Origin: Nostocoides sp. F2B08
Lineage (GTDB): Bacteria > Actinomycetota > Actinomycetes > Actinomycetales > Dermatophilaceae
Direction: 5' to 3'
Assembly (NCBI RefSeq): GCF_009184895.1
Contig: NZ_WESE01000004.1
Span: 248,001 to 312,000 of the forward strand
Length of the DNA stretch: 64,000 nt
How positions within the stretch are numbered: the first letter of the stretch is position 1; each line of letters begins with the position of its first letter. Both the position numbers and the translations under genes were made by a program. Positions 9,791 to 18,373 of the stretch are shown piece by piece. The notes below the pieces were generated by a model. The model did not search any database. It saw nothing but the letters and a program-made list of their open reading frames with translations, and was not told the origin of the DNA.

Positions 9791-10176
9791 CCCTGATGCT
9801 CGTCGCCCTCGCCGGCGGGTTGGGGGCCTGCGCGCGATACCTCCTCGACGGCGCGATCACCCGCCGCTCGGCCCTGAGCGTGCCGGTGGCCACCCTCGCG
9901 GTCAACGTGCTCGGCTCGTTCCTGCTCGGCTTCCTGGTCCAGTGGAGCGCCCTGGCAGCATGGGGCACCGACGGCCAGCGGGCGCTGCTCGCCGCCGTCG
10001 GCGGCGTGGGCTTCCTGGGCGGGTTCACGACGTTCAGCACCGCGAGCGTCGAGCTGGTCGCGCTCGTCCGCAGCCGTCGCCCGGTCACGGCGATCGTCCT
10101 GGCGGTCTCGATGCTCGTGCTCAGCCTCGCCTTCGCCATGCTCGGGATGCTGCTCGCGCGGGTGCTGACCGGCTGA
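9787..10176 (+). CDS. crcB: Fluoride channel CrcB/FluC, second paralogue
   Basis: 129 aa, the compact standard length. Signatures GGLGACARYLL, VNVLGSFLLGF and GGFTTFSTASVE are complete. Next to the first paralogue it probably forms the heterodimeric Fluc pair common in Gram-positive bacteria, where the two subunits have fixed opposite topologies. I saw no fluoride (crcB-type) riboswitch upstream of the operon. It is the last gene of the coupled string. Confidence 0.93.
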   Translation: MTLMLVALAGGLGACARYLLDGAITRRSALSVPVATLAVNVLGSFLLGFLVQWSALAAWGTDGQRALLAAVGGVGFLGGFTTFSTASVELVALVRSRRPVTAIVLAVSMLVLSLAFAMLGMLLARVLTG

Positions 10177-10201
10177 GCGGTGCAGTCGTCCCCACGCTCA
10201 G
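10173..10201. terminator. Possible terminator between crcB and DUF1206 gene
   Basis: CTGAGCG (10173-10179) pairs with CGCTCAG (10195-10201) across a 15-nt loop, spanning the ends of two convergent genes. The stem is short, so this is tentative. Confidence 0.4.
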
Positions 10202-11001
10202 AGGCGAGCGTGCCTGGCCCGGCCGAATGAGTACACGCCGTATCCGGCGATGCCGACCCCGACGACGGTGAGCAGGTACGGCCCGAAGGGCTGGTCCCGC
10301 AGCGTCTTGAGCGCGGCGTCGAGTCCTCCGGCCTCGCTGGCCCGGGAGGACAGCGCCGCGCTGACGAACAGGCCGCCGACGATGACGAGCGCCACGCCCT
10401 TGGCGATGTAGCCGACCCGACCCGCGACCTCGACGAAGCGACCGGGATGCTCCTCGAGGTCCTCGAGGAACCCACGAGTCCACCCTTTCCAGACGTGGTA
10501 GCCGCCACCGGCGATGACCGCCAGGCCGATCAGACCGACGAGGACCCGGCCACCCGGCGCACTCATGAGCTGGGCGGTGAGGCTGTCCGTCGTCTCCTCA
10601 CTCGACCCGCCCGCTCGCTGGGTGACGCGGAAGGCGGTGAAGGCGAACACCGCATACAGGATCGCCTTGCCCGCTGCCTTGGCCCGGTCGGTCCACTCGC
10701 TGCCGTGGGCGCCGACGACCGCCTCGGTGACCTGCCACAGCCCGAGCAGCGCGAACCCCGCGACGGCCAGCCAGAGCAGGAACGGCCCGGTCGGGGTGGA
10801 TGCGAGGGTGGCGAGAGCGCCGGACTGGTCGGCGTCCTGCGAGCCGCCGCCGACGCCCCACGCCACCCGGACGGCGATCCAGCCGATGAGCAGGTGGATC
10901 ACACCGCTCATGGCGTAGCCGAGTCGGGCGCCCTGCTCGACCACAGGGTGGTCGCCGGCGCGGCGGGCGGTCGAGGTCAGGTTGTCTCGTGACGCGGTCA
11001 T
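10198..11001 (-). CDS. DUF1206 membrane protein
   Basis: 267 aa. Three repeats of a two-helix unit, each beginning with a pattern like GYAMSGVIHLLIGW, GKAILYAVFAFTAF and GYIAKGVALVIVGG. This is the DUF1206 arrangement, a conserved actinobacterial and cyanobacterial integral membrane family of unknown function. The start overlaps the stop of the upstream HAD gene by four bases, so the pair is co-translated. Confidence 0.85.
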   Translation of the reverse strand: MTASRDNLTSTARRAGDHPVVEQGARLGYAMSGVIHLLIGWIAVRVAWGVGGGSQDADQSGALATLASTPTGPFLLWLAVAGFALLGLWQVTEAVVGAHGSEWTDRAKAAGKAILYAVFAFTAFRVTQRAGGSSEETTDSLTAQLMSAPGGRVLVGLIGLAVIAGGGYHVWKGWTRGFLEDLEEHPGRFVEVAGRVGYIAKGVALVIVGGLFVSAALSSRASEAGGLDAALKTLRDQPFGPYLLTVVGVGIAGYGVYSFGRARHARL

Positions 11002-11789
11002 AGGAGTGAGCGTAGGACCGGAACGAGTCCGTCGTCGTCGACGTCATCGGTCACCTCGTCGGCGACCGCCTTGACCTCGTCCGGTGCGTTGCCCATCGCG
11101 ACCCCGCGAGCGGCCCAGCGAAGCATCTCTACATCGTTGCGCTGGTCGCCGATGGCGATCGTGTGCATCGGCTCCACCCCGAGCCTGCGCCGAAGAGGCT
11201 CGAGCCCGGACGCCTTGGAGACGCCCTCGGGGTTGATGTCGAGCCACGCCGACCAGCCGACGGCGTAGTTCACGCCGTGCAGCCCCACGCGGTGCACCAG
11301 GGCGAGGAACTCGTCCGGCGAGGCCTCCGGCTCCCGCAGCGTGACACGGGTGACCGGGTGCTCGAGGAGCTCCTCCCACGGCACGACCCGCTCGCTCGCG
11401 TCCAACTCTCCGTCGGGGAAGTTCGCGCTCACCTTGAACCCGACGCCGGGCTCCTCCACCGCCACCAGGGCTGTGGGTGCGTGCTCGCGCAGGAGCGTCA
11501 GAACCGGTCGCGGGTCGAACGTGACCGACTCGATGACCTCGTAGCCGTCGTCGAGGTCAGGGTCGAGCCGCAGCGTGAGCGCCCCGTTGGAGCACACCGC
11601 GTACCCGGTCGTGATGCCGAGCCGGTCCAGGATCGGGAGGGTCCCGACGATCGCGCGCCCTGTCGCGATGGTCACGTGGTGGCCGGCGGCGAGGACATCG
11701 GCGACCGCCTGACGGACCGGCTCCCGCAGCTCGCCCTCGTGGGTGATCGTCGTGCCGTCGATGTCGAGGCCGACCAGGTGGCGCGTCAT
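10998..11789 (-). CDS. Cof-type HAD-IIB phosphatase
   Basis: 263 aa. Motif I is DIDGTT with the nucleophile Asp and acid/base Asp; TGRA follows as motif II, and the late motif GDQRNDVEML supplies the Mg-binding acidic pair. The cap inserted between motifs II and III and the segment EGVSKASGLE are typical of class IIB (Cof/SupH) hydrolases, which dephosphorylate sugar phosphates, flavins or similar small molecules. Substrate unknown. It is the first gene of a two-gene unit with DUF1206. Confidence 0.88.
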   Translation of the reverse strand: MTRHLVGLDIDGTTITHEGELREPVRQAVADVLAAGHHVTIATGRAIVGTLPILDRLGITTGYAVCSNGALTLRLDPDLDDGYEVIESVTFDPRPVLTLLREHAPTALVAVEEPGVGFKVSANFPDGELDASERVVPWEELLEHPVTRVTLREPEASPDEFLALVHRVGLHGVNYAVGWSAWLDINPEGVSKASGLEPLRRRLGVEPMHTIAIGDQRNDVEMLRWAARGVAMGNAPDEVKAVADEVTDDVDDDGLVPVLRSLL

Positions 11790-11810
11790 GACCTCAACGC
11801 TAACGGTGTG

Positions 11811-13037
11811 TCACTCCGCCGTCGTCCACGCCTGCTTGAGGGAGATCCGGCCCTGGTTCTGCAGGAGCGAGCGCCGGTACAGCCGCTCGCCGACGATGAT
11901 CGTGCCGAGCGCGAAGACGAGCATGACCGCGAGCGCCACGATCGGCTGCCACACCGGCACGTCACCCTCGAGAATACGGATCGGCATGAGCACCCCGGAG
12001 ATCGGTGGGATGAACGAGGCGACCACCTTGGCCGTCCCGTCGAGGAGGAAGCTCGAGAAGAACACCCCCATGACGAGGAACGTCAGCGGCGTCGTCGTCG
12101 ACTGGAGGTCCTCGGTGCGCGAGGCCAGCGCACCCGCCACCGCCCACAGGCACGCCAGGGCGACGAAGCCCGCGGCGAAGAAGACGAGGAACCACGCGAC
12201 CGGGCCGCTGATCGCCGAGACGAAGGAGCCGTAGGGCGTGAAGCTCAGCCCGATCAGACCGACGCCGGCGTAGAGCAGGATCTGCAGGATCGCGAGGACG
12301 GTGTTACCCAGGACCTTGCCGGCGAGCAGGTGCCGCACCGGGATCGAGGTCGCGATGATCTCGACGATCCGGCTCTGCTTCTCCTCGACGACGCTCGAGG
12401 CGATCTGCATGCCGAACACCAGCGCCGACAGGTAGAACAGGAACGCCATGACGAAGCCGACCGCCTGCGCGAGGCCGGCGCGTTCGGCGTCGCCGACGAG
12501 GAACTCGGACGAGACGACCGACCCGGCCTCCAGCTCCGACGCGGTCGTGCCGAGCGCCTGAGCCTGCTCGTCGATCGTCACCGCCCGCACCACCTGCTCG
12601 GTCACCCCGAGCAGATCGCCCTCGCCCGAGACCGTCGTCAGCGTCCACCCGTCACCCTCGCGGTGCAGCCAGCCGTCGACCTCCTCGTCGCGCACCGCGG
12701 CCTCCGCGGCGGCCTCGTCCGCGACGACCTCGCTGGTCACGACGACCTTGTCGTCGATCTCCGTCGCACTCGCGGCCAGCGCCTCCGCCATCGGGGCGTC
12801 GGCTGCGGTCGTGACCACCGCATACTCGGACGTCCGCTCGGCCTGGTAGGCGTTCCACCCGAGCCAGGCCGCGAGGATCGCGACGGTGAAGAGCGTGCCG
12901 AGGACGAAGCCCTTGTCGGTGATCTTGACGAGGATCTCGCGGCGCATGACGATCGGCCACGCGGCGCGGCGTCGCGGGCGCTCGTCCGACTGCGTCGCGG
13001 GAGCGTCCTGCCGGGGGCTTCGGGTCAGGGTGGTCAC
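11811..13037 (-). CDS. ABC-2 type exporter permease (NatB-like)
   Basis: 408 aa. One N-terminal helix (about residue 45), a large extracytoplasmic region (about 65-190), then about five C-terminal helices. The segment SSVVEEKQSRIVEII is the coupling-helix hallmark of NatB/ABC2_membrane_3 permeases, which use a partner ATPase to export Na+, drugs or peptides. The preceding gene encodes the matching ATPase and overlaps by ATGA. Substrate is not evident. Confidence 0.87.
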   Translation of the reverse strand: MTTLTRSPRQDAPATQSDERPRRRAAWPIVMRREILVKITDKGFVLGTLFTVAILAAWLGWNAYQAERTSEYAVVTTAADAPMAEALAASATEIDDKVVVTSEVVADEAAAEAAVRDEEVDGWLHREGDGWTLTTVSGEGDLLGVTEQVVRAVTIDEQAQALGTTASELEAGSVVSSEFLVGDAERAGLAQAVGFVMAFLFYLSALVFGMQIASSVVEEKQSRIVEIIATSIPVRHLLAGKVLGNTVLAILQILLYAGVGLIGLSFTPYGSFVSAISGPVAWFLVFFAAGFVALACLWAVAGALASRTEDLQSTTTPLTFLVMGVFFSSFLLDGTAKVVASFIPPISGVLMPIRILEGDVPVWQPIVALAVMLVFALGTIIVGERLYRRSLLQNQGRISLKQAWTTAE

Positions 13038-13966
13038 TGGGTCACCTCTCGGTAGATCTCGCTGAGACTGGGCCGGACGAGGCCGAACTCGAGGACGGCG
13101 GCGCGGCTCGACGCGCGCTGGAGCAGAGCCTGCTCGGCGCCGGCAGCCTCCACCTCGAAGAGGACCGAGCCTCCGTCGACGTCGACGACGTGGATGCCGG
13201 GCACGTCCCGCACCCAGCCCGCATCGTCGGAGATCGTCAGGCGGTAGCGGCCGGACTCGCGCTCGCGCAGGTCACCGGTTGCGCCCTCGACGACGACCCG
13301 GCCGCGGCTCAGGATGACGAGCCGGTCGCAGAGCCGCTCGACGAGGTCGAGCTGGTGACTCGAGAAGAGCACGGGCACGCCTCGGGCCGTGTGCTCGCGG
13401 AGCAGGTCGGCCATCGCGTCGACCGCCACCGGGTCGAGCCCGGAGAACGGCTCGTCGAGGATGAGCGCGGCGGGCTCGCGCATGACTGCGGCGATGATCT
13501 GCACGCGCTGCTGGTTGCCGAGGCTGAGCTTCTCGACTCGGTCCTTGGCCCGGTCGGCCAGGCCGAACCGCTCGAGGTGCTCCATCACCGCCTCGCGGGC
13601 GGCCTGGGCGGACATCCCGCCGAGCTCGCCGAGATAGACGAGCTGGTCGAGCACGCCCTGCTTCGGGTAGAGCCCGCGCTCCTCCGGCATGTAGCCGAAG
13701 CGTCGCCGGTCGTCGTGGGTGATCGGCCGCCCGTCCCAGTGCACCTCGCCGCTCGTGATGCCGAGGACGCCCATGACCATCCGCATGGTCGTCGTCTTGC
13801 CGGCGCCGTTACCGCCGACGAAGCCGGTCATCTGGCCGCCGGGGACGGAGAAGCTCACGTCGTCGACGGCGGTGATGTCGCCGAAGCGGCGGGTCAGGGA
13901 GTGCAGCTCGAGCCGGGCGGTGCCGGTTCGCGACGAGGTGCTCGTGGGCAGTGTGGTCACGGACAT
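13034..13966 (-). CDS. ABC transporter ATPase (NatA-like)
   Basis: 310 aa. Walker A GGNGAGKTT (51-59), Q-loop region near YMPEERGLY, signature LSLGNQQRVQI, Walker B ALILDEPFSGLD and H-loop SSHQ are intact. A C-terminal extension of about 80 residues matches the DUF4162 domain seen in NatA-type ATPases. The EERGLY variant after the Q-loop is characteristic of the Nat subfamily. It is translationally coupled to the permease and lies downstream of a two-component system on the same strand that may control it. Confidence 0.92.
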   Translation of the reverse strand: MSVTTLPTSTSSRTGTARLELHSLTRRFGDITAVDDVSFSVPGGQMTGFVGGNGAGKTTTMRMVMGVLGITSGEVHWDGRPITHDDRRRFGYMPEERGLYPKQGVLDQLVYLGELGGMSAQAAREAVMEHLERFGLADRAKDRVEKLSLGNQQRVQIIAAVMREPAALILDEPFSGLDPVAVDAMADLLREHTARGVPVLFSSHQLDLVERLCDRLVILSRGRVVVEGATGDLRERESGRYRLTISDDAGWVRDVPGIHVVDVDGGSVLFEVEAAGAEQALLQRASSRAAVLEFGLVRPSLSEIYREVTQ

Positions 13967-14091
13967 GACAGCGACGGTATTCGCGCCTCGCCTCCCGCGG
14001 ATCCGTCACCCGGGTGATCGTGGGCTCCCCCGGGTAGGGGATCGCTGCTCGACCCGAATCTCGTCAGCAGCACTCGATCTTCGGAAGCACC

Positions 14092-14145
14092 ACCCGAACC
14101 GCGACCTGACCCCTGCACCTGCAGGGGTCAGGTCGCGGTTCGGGT
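14092..14145. terminator. Perfect 26-bp palindrome downstream of response regulator
   Basis: Arms 14092-14117 and 14120-14145 are perfectly complementary over 26 bp with only CC between them. It lies 40 bases after the response-regulator stop and 125 bp before the ATPase start, so it probably terminates the two-component operon. The length and perfection are unusual for a terminator, and the site could also bind a protein. The core of each arm is CGACCTGACCCCTGCA or its complement. Confidence 0.7.
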
Positions 14146-14184
14146 ACGGGCGCGCACTTCGGGACGGGCGTCCGTGCCAGCCGC

Positions 14185-14850
14185 TCAGCGCGTCGGGGAG
14201 ACGAGTCCGGCCTCGTAGGCCCAGATGACGGCGTGCACGCGGTCGCGGACGCCGACCTTGGCGAGGCAGTTCGAGACGTGCGTCTTGATCGTCGCCTCAC
14301 CGAGATAGAGCTCGCGGGCGATCTCGGCGTTCGACATCCCCCGCGCCAAACCGACGAGCACCTCGCGCTCGCGCTCGGTGAGCAGCGCGAGCTCGGACGG
14401 CTCCCGACGCGCCCCGGCGTCCGGCCCGGCGGTCATCCGCTCGATGACGCGCCGCGTCACCTCGGGCGCGAGCAGCCCATGGCCGTGCCCGACCGCGCGG
14501 ACCGCGTCGATGAGCTGCTCGGGCTCGGCGTTCTTGAGCATGAAGCCGCTCGCACCGGCCTCGAGTGCGTCGAACAGGTAGTCGTCGCGGTCGAAGGTCG
14601 TGAGGATGACGACCCGCCCGAGCTCCTCCTCGACGATCCGCCGGGTCGCCTCGATGCCGTCCATCCCCGGCATCTGCACGTCCATGAGGACCACGTCTGG
14701 TCGGTGCTCGCGGGCCGCGATGACGGCGCTCATCCCGTCGGCGGCCTCGCCCACCACCTCCAGATCGGGCTCGACGGACAACATCAGCCGGAACCCGGAC
14801 CGGACCATCGCGTGGTCGTCGACGAGCAGCACCCGCAGCAGCTCACTCAC
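14185..14850 (-). CDS. NarL/FixJ-family response regulator
   Basis: 221 aa. Receiver domain with the acidic pair DD (11-12), phosphorylation site Asp57 in VLMDVQMPG, the conserved Thr in ILTTFD and Lys in FMLKNAEP. A LuxR-type helix-turn-helix follows from about residue 155 (LTEREREVLVGLARGMSNAE, then IKTHVSN). It activates or represses genes after phosphorylation by its partner kinase, whose stop overlaps this start as ATGA. The neighbouring Nat-type exporter is the likeliest target, as in DesKR- or NatKR-like arrangements; that is inference. Confidence 0.94.
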   Translation of the reverse strand: MSELLRVLLVDDHAMVRSGFRLMLSVEPDLEVVGEAADGMSAVIAAREHRPDVVLMDVQMPGMDGIEATRRIVEEELGRVVILTTFDRDDYLFDALEAGASGFMLKNAEPEQLIDAVRAVGHGHGLLAPEVTRRVIERMTAGPDAGARREPSELALLTEREREVLVGLARGMSNAEIARELYLGEATIKTHVSNCLAKVGVRDRVHAVIWAYEAGLVSPTR

Positions 14851-16220
14851 GCGACCTGCTCCGTCGCGGCGTCGAGGGGGTAGCGAACCCGCACCCGGTA
14901 GCCGCCGCCGGCCCGCGGGCCGATGTCCACGACCCCGCGGTGCGAGGCGGCGCGCTCACGGATGCCCAGCTGGCCGAGGCCGCTGCCGAGAGTGGACCCG
15001 CCGCGCGGGCGACCGTTGTCGACGACCTCGACCTCCGCATACGGCCTGTCCTCGCCCTCGATCCGCACGACGACACTGACCCGGGTGGCGGTCGAGTGCT
15101 TGCCGACGTTGGCGAGCGCCTCCTGGACGGTCCGGTAGATCGAGTGGCCGACGGGCGCCGGCACGCGGGCGGCCGCGTCCGGTCGGGACTGCACGAGCCG
15201 GTATGCGACGGTCCGGTTCGCGGTCTCGTGCGCCGCGGCGAGGGCCGGGAGCTGCTCGATCGACGGCTCCGGCTCGCGGCCGTCCGGCTCGTCCCGACGG
15301 GACCCGATGTGGCGCAGCGTGCCGAGCAGCCCCCGCATCGAGGAGACCGCCTCGCGCGACGAGGACTCGATCGCCCCCAATGCCGGAGCGGCGGCCGCCG
15401 GGTCGTGAGCGAGGACGCGGTGCGCCGCCGCGGCCTGGACGCCGATGACCGAGACGTGGTGTGCCACGACGTCGTGCAGCTCGCGCGCGATGCGCAGCCG
15501 CTCCTCGGTGATGGCCTGGTCGCGCAGGTCCTCCGCCTGGGCGGAGATCGTCTCCGCCTGCTCGCGCAGCTGCGCCTTCTGCCGGGCGTCCCGCCAGAGG
15601 ATCTGCCCCCCGGCGATCGCACTGCCGAAGTAGATGACGTTGATGACGAGGGTGAGCAGCACCGCCGACGGGATCGGGCCGAGCAGCCCGGTGCGCCCGA
15701 CCCCCGCGGTGTCGTCGACGATCTCCTGGATCGAGTTGCCGACGGCGAACTGCAGCGCGATCCACGCGAACATGACGACGACGATGACGCCCATGACGGC
15801 GACCATCGCGCGCCGGTCACGCGCCCAGGCCACGGCCGAGAGAAAGGCGACGAAGTAGGCCACCTGGAGCGTGAACTGGCTCATGACCATCGGCATCGCG
15901 ACGCCGACGACGACCATGTGCACCGCCGCAAGCAGGCCGACCGTCAGTGGCCAGCGCCGCCGTCCGACGAGCAGCGCCGCGCCGGAGAGCACCGCGAGTG
16001 ACTGCAGCCACACCGGCCCGACGACGTCCTCGAACATCCCCAGGCTGCGGGCCAGCTCGAGCGAGACGACGCCCACGACGGCGACCACACCCGCCAGCAC
16101 GATGTCGCGGCGCTCGATCGTCGGACGTGGCCGCACCCACGGGTCGTCGACGCCGAAGGCGTCGGTGAGCCACTCGCCGAACGACCGGCGGGCGGGTGCG
16201 GGATCAGGCGCGTCGCGCAT
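14847..16220 (-). CDS. DesK/NarX-type sensor histidine kinase
   Basis: 457 aa. About six N-terminal membrane helices (40-205) with no large sensor loop, a coiled linker, the HisKA_3 dimerisation domain with phospho-acceptor His249 in ARELHDVVAHH, then a HATPase domain (EALANVGKHS, EVVDNG, GLGQLGIRERA). The multi-helix sensor region suggests detection of a membrane-associated signal. I chose ATG 16220; a TACGCT hexamer ends 8 nt before it, so the transcript may be leaderless. It is coupled to the response regulator by ATGA. Confidence 0.92.
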   Translation of the reverse strand: MRDAPDPAPARRSFGEWLTDAFGVDDPWVRPRPTIERRDIVLAGVVAVVGVVSLELARSLGMFEDVVGPVWLQSLAVLSGAALLVGRRRWPLTVGLLAAVHMVVVGVAMPMVMSQFTLQVAYFVAFLSAVAWARDRRAMVAVMGVIVVVMFAWIALQFAVGNSIQEIVDDTAGVGRTGLLGPIPSAVLLTLVINVIYFGSAIAGGQILWRDARQKAQLREQAETISAQAEDLRDQAITEERLRIARELHDVVAHHVSVIGVQAAAAHRVLAHDPAAAAPALGAIESSSREAVSSMRGLLGTLRHIGSRRDEPDGREPEPSIEQLPALAAAHETANRTVAYRLVQSRPDAAARVPAPVGHSIYRTVQEALANVGKHSTATRVSVVVRIEGEDRPYAEVEVVDNGRPRGGSTLGSGLGQLGIRERAASHRGVVDIGPRAGGGYRVRVRYPLDAATEQVA

Positions 16221-16427
16221 ACCTGAAGAGCGTAGGCGAGTACCGTCGAAGGCGGCTCCCCCGCGCGGCTGACGCTTCGGTCCACCCGCGGGAGGACGGT
16301 CGACTCCACCCGGAGCGGGTGGACCGAGTTCCCCTATCCCCCAGAGGACGGCGCACGGGCGTAGCGTCGAACCGCGCATCCAGGGTCGGGCCGATTCGAC
16401 CCGGCGCGTCGACGTCGAGGAGAGCAG

Positions 16428-18323
16428 ATGACCGAGGACACCCCTCGCCCGGCGACACCGGTGGTCGCCGCGCAGAACGAGCGGCTCAAGGACGAGCTGC
16501 CGTTCCACGACACTCAGGACTTCGAGGACGCCGCGCGCGGGTTCATCGCCTCGCTCGACCCATGCGTCATCACCGCCGAGGACGGGCGGGTCGTCTGGGA
16601 CAACGACTCGTACTCGTTCCTCACAGGGGACGCGCCCGACACGGTCAACCCCAGCCTGTGGCGCATCTCCACGCTCAACGCCATGCAGGGCCTGTTCGAG
16701 GTGGTCCCGGGCGTCTACCAGGTGCGCGGATTCGACCTGTCGAACATCTCCTTCGTCGAGGGCGAGACGGGCGTCATCGTGATCGACCCGCTCATCTCGA
16801 CCCAGACCGCTGCCGCGGCGATGTCGATATACCGCGAGCACCGAGGTGACCGACCCGTGCGGGCGGTCATCTACACACACAGTCACGTCGACCACTTCGG
16901 CGGGGTGCGGGGAATCGTGAGTCAGGAGGACATCGACTCGGGAGCGGTGGAGATCATCGCACCGGAGGGGTTCACCGGCCACGCCGTGTCGGAGAACGTC
17001 TTCGCCGGGACCGCCATGGCCCGCCGAGCCGGGTACATGTACGGTGCCGCGCTGCCCCGCGGTCCCCGGGGCCAGGTGGGCGCCGGCCTGGCCCAGACCA
17101 CGTCCCTCGGTGAGGTGACGATCATCCCTCCGACTTTGGAGGTTACCCGTACCGGAGAGGAACACGTCGTCGACGGGCTGCGGATCGTCTTCCAGTTGGC
17201 ACCTGGCTCGGAGGCGCCGGCCGAGATGCACTTCCACTTCCCCGACCTGCGGGCCCTCTGCATCGCCGAGAACGCCACGCATGTGCTGCACAACCTGTTG
17301 ACCCTGCGCGGAGCCGTGGTCCGCGACCCGCACGCGTGGGCGGGATATCTCACCGAGGCGATCGACCTGTTCGGTTCCGACACCGATGTCGTCTTCTCAC
17401 CGCACCACTGGCCGACGTGGGGCCAGGACCGGGTCGTCGAGTTCCTGAGGCAGCAGAGCGACCTGTACGCCTACCTGCACGACCAGACGCTGCGGATGCT
17501 CAACCAGGGGATGACGGGAACGGAGATCGCCGAGGCCATCCGGATGCCGCCCGCCCTGGACAGCGCGTGGCACACCCGTGGCTACTACGGCTCGGTCAGC
17601 CACAACGTCAAGGCGATCTACCAGCGCTACATGGGCTGGTACGACGGCAACCCGGCACACCTGTGGCAGCACCCGCCGGTCGAAGCGGGCAAGCGGTACG
17701 TCGACTTCATGGGCGGCGCCGACGCGGTCGTCGACAAGGCCCGTGGCTCCTTCGAGGCCGGCGACTTCCGGTGGGCCGCGGAGGTTCTCAGTCACGTCGT
17801 GTTCGCCGAGCCCGACCACGCCCCGGCGCGCGAGCTGCTCGCCGACACGCTGGAGCAGCTCGGCTACGGATCGGAGAACGGGACGTGGCGGTCGGTGTAC
17901 CTCTCGGGCGCCTACGAGCTGCGCAACGGCTCGTTCGGCACGCCGACGCAGACCGCCTCACCGGACCTGCTGTCCCAGCTCACCCCGACCCAGCTGTTCG
18001 ACTCCCTGGCCATCCGGGTCGACGGCCCCCGGGCCTGGGACGAGCGCCTGACCATCGACGTCGTGCTCACGGACAGGGACGAGACACATCGCCTGTGGTT
18101 GCGCAACGGGGTGCTCTCGCAGTCGAGCGCCCCACAGCACGACTCCGCCGAGCTGGTCCTACGCCTGCGCCTCCCGATCCTGCTCACCATGGTGGTCCGC
18201 GGGATCGACGCCGTCGACCTCGATGAGGCAGGGGTCGAACTCGAGGGTGACATCGGCGTCCTCGGCAGGTTGCTCGCCGTCCTCGACCAGCCCGATCCCG
18301 ACTTCGCGATCGTCACGCCTTAG
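16428..18323 (+). CDS. Alkyl/aryl sulfatase, metallo-beta-lactamase fold (SdsA1/BDS1 type)
   Basis: 631 aa. Class III sulfatases cleave primary alkyl sulfates such as dodecyl sulfate. The N-terminal metallo-beta-lactamase domain carries HSHVDH (151-156) for the two zinc ions and later AENATHVLHN; a helical dimerisation domain and a C-terminal SCP2-like lipid-binding domain follow. Length agrees with SdsA1 (658) and BDS1 (646). I see no signal peptide, so it is probably cytoplasmic, unlike Pseudomonas SdsA1. A GAGGAGAG lies just upstream of ATG 16428. It ends at a terminator shared with serS. Confidence 0.92.
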   Translation: MTEDTPRPATPVVAAQNERLKDELPFHDTQDFEDAARGFIASLDPCVITAEDGRVVWDNDSYSFLTGDAPDTVNPSLWRISTLNAMQGLFEVVPGVYQVRGFDLSNISFVEGETGVIVIDPLISTQTAAAAMSIYREHRGDRPVRAVIYTHSHVDHFGGVRGIVSQEDIDSGAVEIIAPEGFTGHAVSENVFAGTAMARRAGYMYGAALPRGPRGQVGAGLAQTTSLGEVTIIPPTLEVTRTGEEHVVDGLRIVFQLAPGSEAPAEMHFHFPDLRALCIAENATHVLHNLLTLRGAVVRDPHAWAGYLTEAIDLFGSDTDVVFSPHHWPTWGQDRVVEFLRQQSDLYAYLHDQTLRMLNQGMTGTEIAEAIRMPPALDSAWHTRGYYGSVSHNVKAIYQRYMGWYDGNPAHLWQHPPVEAGKRYVDFMGGADAVVDKARGSFEAGDFRWAAEVLSHVVFAEPDHAPARELLADTLEQLGYGSENGTWRSVYLSGAYELRNGSFGTPTQTASPDLLSQLTPTQLFDSLAIRVDGPRAWDERLTIDVVLTDRDETHRLWLRNGVLSQSSAPQHDSAELVLRLRLPILLTMVVRGIDAVDLDEAGVELEGDIGVLGRLLAVLDQPDPDFAIVTP

Positions 18324-18344
18324 GCGGCGCCCGCAGGGCGCCTG

Positions 18345-18373
18345 GGTCCTGACGGCCGTGCGCCGTCAGGACC
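18345..18373. terminator. Bidirectional terminator sulfatase / serS
   Basis: A 12-bp perfect stem (18345-18356 with 18362-18373, loop CGTGC) contains the serS stop. Next to it, GGCGCCC (18326-18332) pairs with GGGCGCC (18336-18342). Both stand between convergent genes. Confidence 0.75.

Noticed and set aside
11163-13055. 630-codon + strand frame over the HAD and permease genes
   Set aside because: Composition is extreme (Arg, Asp, Gly, His) and it runs antisense to two well-recognised genes.
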